This document shows, in pieces, positions 57,182 through 64,000 of a stretch of 64,000 bases of DNA. This DNA comes from Cricetomys ansorgei (Eukaryota; Chordata; Mammalia; Rodentia; Nesomyidae). Positions within the stretch are counted from its first letter, which is position 1, and each line of letters opens with the position of its first letter. The notes below the pieces were generated by a model that was not told the origin of the DNA, searched no databases, and saw nothing but the letters and a program-made list of their open reading frames with translations. A program made the translations under genes and the position numbers. The DNA lies in assembly GCA_026225945.1 (NCBI GenBank), contig JAMJFZ010000086.1, positions 87,659 through 151,658 of the forward strand. Reading direction: 5' to 3'.

Positions 57182-58548
57182 ACTTTCTTCTGACATTAAG
57201 AATCTCCAATATGCCACCTAATTTCAAATGAGCCTAAGCCATACCTTTAACCCACAATGGGGCCTAACACCTTCCACATCTACCAAAGATGGCCTAACAT
57301 GTTCTCCTTCTACTCATAGTGGCTCTTGTCAGTCCACTTCTAACAAAAGGAGACTGACACCTATCCAGTCTGTACAAGGTAATTGTAGAAGATTCTCATC
57401 TACGCCAGTCAGTTTTAAACCTTTATCATCCAATGGGTGGCTCAGATCTTTGCCTAATGACAGAAAAAAAGTAATCCCAAACACACACTCCACATCTAAT
57501 AATGGGGACTTTGAAACTCCACTCTCTCATGAGAAGCATTTCCACAGGAGCCTCCTAAGGCAAAGGGGCTGCAGCCATTTGAAATCCACCAAGGTAGGTT
57601 TAAGGCACACTCTGTTTGCACAAGAAGAATTCAGAATTTCCATAACACATCAAGATAAGTACAAACCTTCACTGAAAAGGGAGATCAAATCTTCTCCAAG
57701 TCACAGTGAACTGAGCACAAACAACACTCACCAGGGGAGTCTCACACCTCTCAGTCCAGAAGTAGATATGACCTCATTTACACCTGGAGATAAAACAAAT
57801 GCAACAGTGATAGCTAGAGATCTGATAAAAGCACAAAAATATGCAAAAGCTGAGAAAATAACAATAGATAAAGAAAATTTCTCATCCCAACAGTAGGAAT
57901 TCGGGCATTTAAAGTTCCCCAAAGGCCCTATGGAGCTACACATACCTGCATATTGGAGTTTCACCACATTCCCCTCACAAGAAGGGATACTCAAAAAGTG
58001 TTTTTATAAAAAAGAGGAATATTCATATAAGTCCTATAGAAAAATAAGAATGAAAAAGGTGACTTTGGGGAAACGTGGCATAAGGAAAATATTATCAAAT
58101 CAACATGGCTCAAACCGTCACTCTAAGCTACATAAAAGTTCCATTGATACAGGAGGTTTTAGAACACCCCCAAAAATAATCAAAAGTGAAGATCAAACTC
58201 CTAGTTCACAGGGGCTTTCAATAAACAAGGTACTTAAACTTTGGAACCATCATATAATTCACACAAGGTGGGGCATATTGGGAGTACACCATCTTCAAAT
58301 ACAGGAAAGATCAATAGAACAGGCAAATCTGAGAGATTAGAAAATATCCGTACTGCACCATACTCCACAGATGGAAAACGAAACACAAAAGAGAACACAA
58401 AAAGATTCTCATTGTCCAAAGGAGTTATAAGGATAAACGTAGAGGCTCAAAAAGCAAAGGTCCTAACAGAGAGGTGCAAAGAGACATCGATGCAACCAGA
58501 GTGTATTCTGGACATAGTCAGAATTCTCACAGGGAAACAGGGTCACTA
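56879..58548 (+). repeat. Degenerate 30-bp minisatellite
   Basis: From about 56,882 the sequence divides into 30-base units, for example 'cttccacatctgcccagatg', 'cttccaaatatctggaaggt', 'cttccacatctaccaaagat', 'agtccacttctaacaaaagg'. Nine consecutive units of exactly 30 can be marked between 56,910 and 57,180, after which a 31-base unit shifts the frame. The pattern decays towards 58,500. The period is ten codons, so open frames persist in patches. Confidence 0.8.
57228..57896 (+). pseudogene. Repeat-protein frame, displaced from the 56,381 frame
   Basis: 222 codons open, Ser/Thr/Lys/His-rich, made of ten-residue units such as 'GLTPSTSTKD', 'GLTCSPSTHS', 'GSCQSTSNKR', 'RLTPIQSVQG'. It continues the repeat of the preceding frame but in a different frame, because one 31-base unit near 57,181-57,211 adds a base. 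Whether this is a real downstream exon or a broken continuation cannot be decided without transcripts. No known domain. Confidence 0.4.
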
Positions 58549-58549
58549 G
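57930..58549 (+). pseudogene. Further repeat-protein frames, broken
   Basis: A 136-codon frame (57,930-58,340) begins just after the TAG at 57,894 and contains the first 'ELHIPAYWSF' motif copy. Near 58,241 the ten-residue repeat pattern moves to another frame ('GSTPSSNTGK'), open to 58,549. Lys-rich and of unknown function. At least one stop and one frameshift separate these from the 56,381 frame. Confidence 0.35.
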
Positions 58550-58811
58550 GAATATTGAAGTTCAAGCCAGGTCCTCTGACACTGTCCATACCCGCAGACT
58601 GGAGTTTCACATTATCCCTTCACAGGAAGCTGGGCTCACCGTACCTGCTTCCAGCAAAGTTGGCCCCTTACACCTGTCCTCCAACAAAAGCAGATCCACT
58701 CAGCACCCCTCAGCACATGGAGGCTGCCGCACATCAACAGCAGGATCCCTGGGTGGCTTAGGCCTGCACCACTCTGCACCACCGGGTCCCCACACTGACC
58801 TACAGGCTCAG

Positions 58812-59147
58812 GTGGAGCTCCTCACAATGGACACACATGAGGATAGGAATCTTGACAACACTCTACAGTCTTCTGACTCTCTAGGGCAGCCCTCATCTTC
58901 AGAGGAAACAGGTGACACTTTCAAGTGTACAGGACATGCCCAGCCACCATCCACACAGGAGGGCAGGGCTCTGATTCTTTTACTGGATGCCCATGGGACT
59001 CAAGCACAACCCCCAGCAATCCAGGGAGCTGCAGATACTCCAATGCCTCTTCAAGGACTTTCTCAGGCTTCATCACATACTCTGGAGGTGGAGGGGTCTC
59101 TACACCTGGGTACCAATCTCTCTGGCCTCACAGCTCATGTGTACTAG
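58812..59147 (+). pseudogene. Open frame in first long subunit
   Basis: 111 codons with 'NLDNTLQSSDSLGQPSSSEE' and a ten-residue rhythm ('AADTPMPLQG', 'LSQASSHTLE'). It ends at TAG 59,145. Same block as in the other long subunits but in another frame relative to the neighbouring motif copy. Unknown function. Confidence 0.3.
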
Positions 59148-59695
59148 GGGCTCATCCTGGAACCACAAACACATGGGGCCCTGCTGAGCATTCCCCTCCT
59201 GGGGACCAGGACTCCTCACATGGAACAGGGAGAGAAATTGTGCTGCCAAATTCTGACAAATCACAATGGTCCCAAGGTCCTTTGAGGTTTGCCGAAGAGC
59301 CTCTGACACTCTCCATACCTGCAGACTGGAGCTTTCAACCTCTCCCATCCTATGAAGAGGACCCATCCAGCTCTCCTCCTAGCACCTGGGGGCCCTTACG
59401 TCACACTGCTAACAAGAGGACATCCAAAGTGGTAGACTCTGTCCGAGGAGGACTCTGGTCATGCTTGTTATTTAATCCCTGTGCCATGCAGCACTACCTG
59501 AGCCCCACATCCCGTGTCCAAGGAGACTTCACACCTCCCTCCTCAGAAGAAGGCGACCAAAACCTTATTCTACTGTTTGGCTCTCCAGATCTACCCCCAC
59601 CTGCTGAAATGGTTCCTGAGACTCTCACTCAGAGGCAAAGTGCTGCAGCAACCCACACAAATACTGGAGAGACAGGGAGATACACCCAAGGTTAA
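58925..59695 (+). pseudogene. Open frame across first short subunit
   Basis: 256 codons, Ser/Pro/Thr/Gly-rich, containing the motif 'LTLSIPADWSFQPLPSYEED' and 'GDFTPPSSEEGD'. It overlaps the frames before and after it. Length is helped by C-rich, TA-poor composition. No signal peptide, membrane segment or known domain seen. I treat it as a fragment of a decayed repeat gene. Confidence 0.35.
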
Positions 59696-60278
59696 CCCTG
59701 GATTCAAGGGAGGCAAATGGCTACCCAAGGACATGCTGACAATCCCAAACCACTCCGAAGGGGAGGTGAAATTTCTTCACCTACAGGAGGAGAACTGTGT
59801 CCCCACCACACATGGGCATAGAGCCAATTCTCCAAGGGCACCGGGTTCCCTGGCACCACTGCATTTACAGCCAGGTACTCTGAAACTATCCATAACCGCA
59901 CAATTGAATTTCACACCTGTCCCTGCACAGGCAGCTCGGCTCACCATAGCTGCCGCCAGCAAAGTTGGCCCCTTATGCCTCTCCTCCAAGAAAAGCAGAT
60001 CCACTCACCCCCGCTCAGCACATGGAGGCTGCCGCACATCAACAACAGGATCCCTGGGTGGCTTAGGCCATCGCCCTTCCGACCCATGGGGCCCCAGCAC
60101 TGCCATCCAGGATCAGGAGGACTTCCTCCCTATGGACACATCTGAGGATTGGGACCTTGACAACAGTCTCCATTCTTCTGACTCTCTAGAACTCCCCTCA
60201 CCTTCAGAGGAGACAGGTGACACTTTCAAGTGTACAGGACATGACCAGCCACCATCCACACAGGAGGGCGGGCTCTGA
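59514..60278 (+). pseudogene. Open frame across second long subunit
   Basis: 254 codons in a third frame, holding motif copy four and the best-preserved long block ('DTSEDWDLDNSLHSSDSLEL', 'EETGDTFKCTGHDQPPST'). It stops at 60,276 because this copy lacks one G in 'gagggcgggctctga' that the other two long subunits keep; in those the frame stays open here. That comparison shows decay within the array. Confidence 0.35.
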
Positions 60279-60543
60279 CTCTTTCACTGCATGCCCATGG
60301 GACTCAAGCGCAGTCCACAGCTGTCCAGGGAGCTGCAGAAGCTCCAGCGCCTCTCCAAGGGCTTTCCCAGGCTTCTTCACATACCCATGAGGCGGCAAGG
60401 GAGCCTCCTACTGGGCATCCATATCTCTTGCCACCCAGCTCATGTGTCCAAAGGTCTGGGCGCTGGAGAACACCCACATCGGTTCATGCTGAGCATTCCC
60501 CTCCTGGGAACGAGGACTCCTCACATGGCACAGGGAGAGAACA

Positions 60544-61205
60544 TTGCTGCCACATTCTGCCTCCTCACCAGGGTTCCAAGGTCCTTTGCAGTTCGCCCAA
60601 GGCCCTCTGACACTCTCCATACCTGGAGACTGGAGCTTTCAACCTCTCCCATCCTATGAAGGGGATCCATCCATCTCTCCTCCTAGCACCTGGGGGCCCT
60701 TAAGTCTCACTGCTAACAAAAGGACATCCAAAGTGGTGGACTCTGTCCGAGGAGGTTTCCATACCTCACCCTCAGGTCATGCTTGCCTAGTTCATTCCGG
60801 TGCCGTTCCACGGGGACCCAGCCCCACAACCCCAACCCAAGGAGACTTCACACCTCCCTCCTCAGAAGAAGGAGACCTTGACCTTACTTCTTCTCTTTGG
60901 CTCTCCAGAACCTCCCTCGCCTGCTGAAAGGGTTCCTGAGACTTCCACTCACAGACATAGTGCTGCAGTTCCCCCACACCAATGGTGGAGAGACATGGGG
61001 AGACACCCCAGGTGACCCCTTGACTCAAGGGCAGCATGTGGCTACCCAAGGATCTGCTTGCACTTCCCACACAAAATGCAAGGGGGAGGTGAAAGATCTT
61101 CAAGGCCAGGAGCGGACCTGGGGCCCTCCACACCTGGGCCTCGAGCCCATTCTCCCTGGGCCTCGGGTTCCCTGGGACCACTGCATTTCCAGCCACGTCC
61201 TCTGA
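60544..61205 (+). pseudogene. Open frames of the second short subunit
   Basis: A 127-codon frame (60,544-60,927) with motif copy five ('LTLSIPGDWSFQPLPSYEGD') and 'GDFTPPSSEEGDLDL', overlapped by a 102-codon frame (60,897-61,205). Broken relative to each other; no known domain. Confidence 0.3.
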
Positions 61206-61827
61206 TACTGTCCATACCTGCAGACTGGAGTTTCACAGCTATCCCTCCACTGGAGGAAGCTTGGCTCACCGGAGCTCCATCTAGCAAAGTTGGGCCCCTT
61301 ACTCCTGTCCTCCAACAAAAGCAGATTCCACTCAGCCCCCCTCAGCACATGGAGGCTGCCGCACATCAACAGCAGGATCCCTGGGTGGCTTAGGCCATCG
61401 CCCTTCCGACCCATGGGGCCCCAGCACTGCCATCCAGGATCATGGAGGACTTCCTCCCTATGGACACATCTGAGGATTGGGACCTTGACAACAGTCTCCA
61501 TTCTTCTGACTCTCTAAAAACTCCCCTCACCTCCTGAGGAGACAGGTGACACTTTCAAGTGTACAGGACATGCCCAGCCACCATCCACACAGGAGGGCGG
61601 GGCTCTGACTCTTTCACTGCATGCCCATGGGACTCACACGCAGCCCACAGTTGTCCAGGGAGCTGCAGAAACTCCAGCGCCTCACCAAGGGCTTTTCCCA
61701 GGACTCCGGGCATTTCCAGGCCGGTCTTCTGACAGTGTCGGTACCTGAAGACTTGTGCTTCACACCTATCATTTCACAGGCATCCTATGATCTCTGGGTA
61801 TGCATCCACCAAAGTTGGGATTTCTGA
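61058..61827 (+). pseudogene. Open frames of the last long subunit and terminal motif
   Basis: 61,058-61,393 holds motif copy six ('LILSIPADWSFTAIPPLEE'). 61,621-61,827 holds a diverged seventh copy ('LLTVSVPEDLCFTPII') and stops at TGA 61,825, after which the repeat ends and AT-rich DNA begins. If the array was once coding, this is the likeliest C-terminus. Confidence 0.3.
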
Positions 61828-61830
61828 CTT

Positions 61831-64000
61831 TTTTTAGGAGGCTTCTATAACTCTCCCTCTTTTTCATTTTGTGTTCTGTCATATTGTTTCTGTACCAAAG
61901 GACCGCTGCCCACACAAACCCTATTGAAGAGTAGCTGTGCCATCATCTCGACCTGAATATTCCTAATGTGTTTTGTACATGATGCTTGTTTTTTCTTTTG
62001 CTCTTATGAATATTTTATGACTTGTCTGATTTTTTTGTATTTTTTCAGGACACTTTTACATGTTTGATTTCTATATTTATACGCATAATAATTTTTGTAC
62101 GATTTTTCTATGTACTTTTACTGTTTTTTCCTTAATTCATTAATGTCTGAGAAATTAATCATCACTCAGTTTTACTCTCTACCGTTCCAATTCATCCCAT
62201 TTCACTCTTGTTGTTTGCCCATTTCTGCTGATTCCTCTCAGAGTTATCATAAGTTGAAAGTTGTCAGTCAACTTCTGGTTATGTGAATTCCCTGGGTCTG
62301 TTGTGTTTTTTCCTTCTCCGAGGGTCTATTGAACATTTATTCTTCCAACCATAGTATTGATAGTTATTGTGTTTTCTCCCTTAGATGGCCATGTCAGCCA
62401 TAGTATTTGAGTTTGATTGCTTCTGCCTAATAATGGCTCTAGATTTATTACATTCTGTTTGAAGGTCCCATATATTACTCCTACACCAAACCTATCCCAC
62501 ATAATCTGCTTCTTCTAAAAGATACTGAGTATTGCCCATTCTTCTCAGGAAGATTTCAAGATTGTAGACCGCTATGGGCTTCAAATCTAATTCTTAAAGC
62601 TTTCTTCATTAGAAACTTGTGCCCTTCTACAATTGTCCCAAATGAGCTTAAGGCAGGTCTTTCTAGCAGAGGACCTCATATCACTCAAAATGAGAAAAAT
62701 GGGTTTAATATATGCACTGTTTCAACAGTGGTTCTCACATATTTCCTTGTTATCAAGCAGGACTCAGAAATGGCCTGTCATTATTTTGAATGAGAAAGCT
62801 TCCCTCGTGCACCTAAACAATTTTCTCACCTTCACTTTTTTAGCAAGAAGACCTATGTGTGATGATTTTCTCTCAAGAGGGTCACATTTCTTACACATGA
62901 TGAAATGTAGACACTGGAATCCTACTTTTATAAAAGGAGATGGAGCCCATCCTCTGTCCTCAAAGTAGATTCAGGACCATTTCAACATGACTGAGGCACC
63001 TCCAGATTTCCTTTTCTCAAAAAGTGTATTCTGCAGACACATCATCACTTCCACCAGATATTGACTGTCTTATCTTTTTCTCAGACATAACCTTTCTAAC
63101 AAATAAGGCATGAGATATCTTGTGTGTGTTCAAGGGAATTCACATACCAATCTTTTTATTCAACACTTGTCTCGTCTAGGAATCTTCAGAACTTATTTCT
63201 TTGGCTATGGAGCTATCTATACCTCCCAATCAGACCCTTGTGTTATCCAAAGTAGACTTATGAAGAGGAGTGCCTGACATTTAGTGTTTTTTCCCATAGA
63301 GCTTCTAAATCTTTTTCTACAAAAGCAGCCTTCACATATTTCAGCTCTTAATAAATGATCCACAGAGTACTAAGATTTGAACAAAGAATGTTTACAATTT
63401 TTCCTTCTGAATAGAGAAAATGCATAGCTCCCAATTAAAGAAGAAAGTTCCGGTTCACCATAATATCAAGAACCCTGAGCAAGTATAGTGGCCTAACGAA
63501 GCTGGAGACATTTTCTTTTAGAAAATGGGACACTTTGATCTTCTGCAATGTTTCAAGGAGACCTTAGATTCATTTTTCAATATAATATTAACTTCTATTT
63601 TCTACTGTTGTCTCCAAGGAAATTCTAACCTTTTTGGTTTGATTTTGTGAATACGGACTTTTGTATGTGATCAAAGGTGCCTGTACCTGGATATTTCCTC
63701 AGAAGCCAGAGTTTTCAGAAATCTCAAATGGCAAAGATGGGACAGACTTACTTCCACAGAAGCAAATCTTAAGGCATGATCCTTATGACTCAATTAGCTC
63801 TGAGACATAAACAAGAAGTACACAGTTTTATAAATAACCTTCGTAACTTTCTTTATACAAGATATTTTGACAATAACATATGATGTCTTAGACAATTCTC
63901 ATCAAGTAATAAGACATTTCACAAATTCCTAATTCCTAAAGATGTTCTTATAGATGGCCATTGTTAAGCAAGGGCTTTGGTCCTTCCTAGTAATTCTACA
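61831..64000. other. AT-rich DNA, nothing recognised
   Basis: T-rich sequence after the repeat locus. A 111-codon frame at 62,633-62,968 has no repeat pattern and no recognisable family. No clear polyadenylation signal could be tied to the upstream locus. Confidence 0.4.

Larger units (their letters stand above)
58549..61830 (+). repeat. Higher-order tandem repeat, about 1.3 kb unit of two subunits
   Basis: A motif translating as (L/T)-x-(L/V)-S-I/V-P-x-(D/Y)-W/L-x-F recurs. Using the aligned 'gact(g)gag' position, copies sit at 57,951, 58,597, 59,324, 59,901, 60,628, 61,223 and 61,750. Intervals are 646, 727, 577, 727, 595 and 527, so long and short subunits alternate and the pair measures 1,304 bases twice. 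Long subunits share the 'DTSEDWDLDNSLHSSDSLE' block (58,829, 60,136 and 61,455 region), short ones the 'GDFTPPSSEEGD' block. Copies have private single-base gains and losses. Confidence 0.88.

Noticed and set aside
56900..57900. CRISPR-like regular 30-base periodicity
   Set aside because: Units are contiguous without spacers and diverged, in a rodent genome. It is a minisatellite.
62633..62968. 111-codon frame near the window end
   Set aside because: No family resemblance, AT-rich surroundings, no splice or promoter context; expected by chance at this length.

Overview
The window looks like nuclear DNA of a muroid rodent (mouse, rat, hamster or vole type). It is dense in B1, B2 and B3 SINEs and rodent-type L1 fragments, has one ancient MIR, long CA/TG and purine microsatellites, and its one recognisable gene exon has a CpG-island promoter and a GT splice donor. 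I see no bacterial gene, operon, CRISPR array or functional RNA gene. The exact species cannot be read from the sequence.

Layout. 1-8,800: SINE-rich intergenic DNA with nested B1/B2/B3 insertions, L1 3' scraps, a 0.6-kb pure purine tract (3,629-4,242) and a MIR split by a B3. 8,830-9,360: a CpG island holding coding exon 1 of Shisal2a (Fam159a) on the + strand, ending in a splice donor; the later exons were not found, so what follows is read as its large first intron. 9,340-34,300: AT-rich DNA with a long foldback repeat centred at 11,098, three L1 remnants, and a diverged direct duplication (28,450-32,110). 32,560-34,300: a 5'-truncated L1 ORF2 remnant. 34,300-47,500: a tandem array of diverged 2-3.4-kb units with no intact gene, broken by an interruption with a B1 and a U6 snRNA pseudogene, and carrying a small internal inversion. 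48,280-51,500: a very GC-rich block with a CpG-rich candidate first exon, a 1.4-kb minisatellite packed with GC boxes, then a second array rich in GGG(C/T)GTGTC. 51,640-56,280: mostly unrecognised. 56,300-61,830: the most unusual locus, an unrecognised open frame (start 56,381) running into a degenerate 30-bp (10-codon) repeat and then a higher-order repeat of about 1.3 kb whose frames are broken. 61,830-64,000: AT-rich, nothing recognised.

Only Shisal2a exon 1 is a confident protein-coding call. The 56.3-61.8 kb locus may be a decayed or lineage-specific repeat-protein gene, or a minisatellite that mimics coding sequence because its period is divisible by three; the sequence alone does not decide. 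The segmental arrays, GC-box minisatellite and broken repeat gene all lie within about 30 kb, which suggests a rapidly rearranging rodent-specific region next to, or inside the first intron of, a conserved gene.
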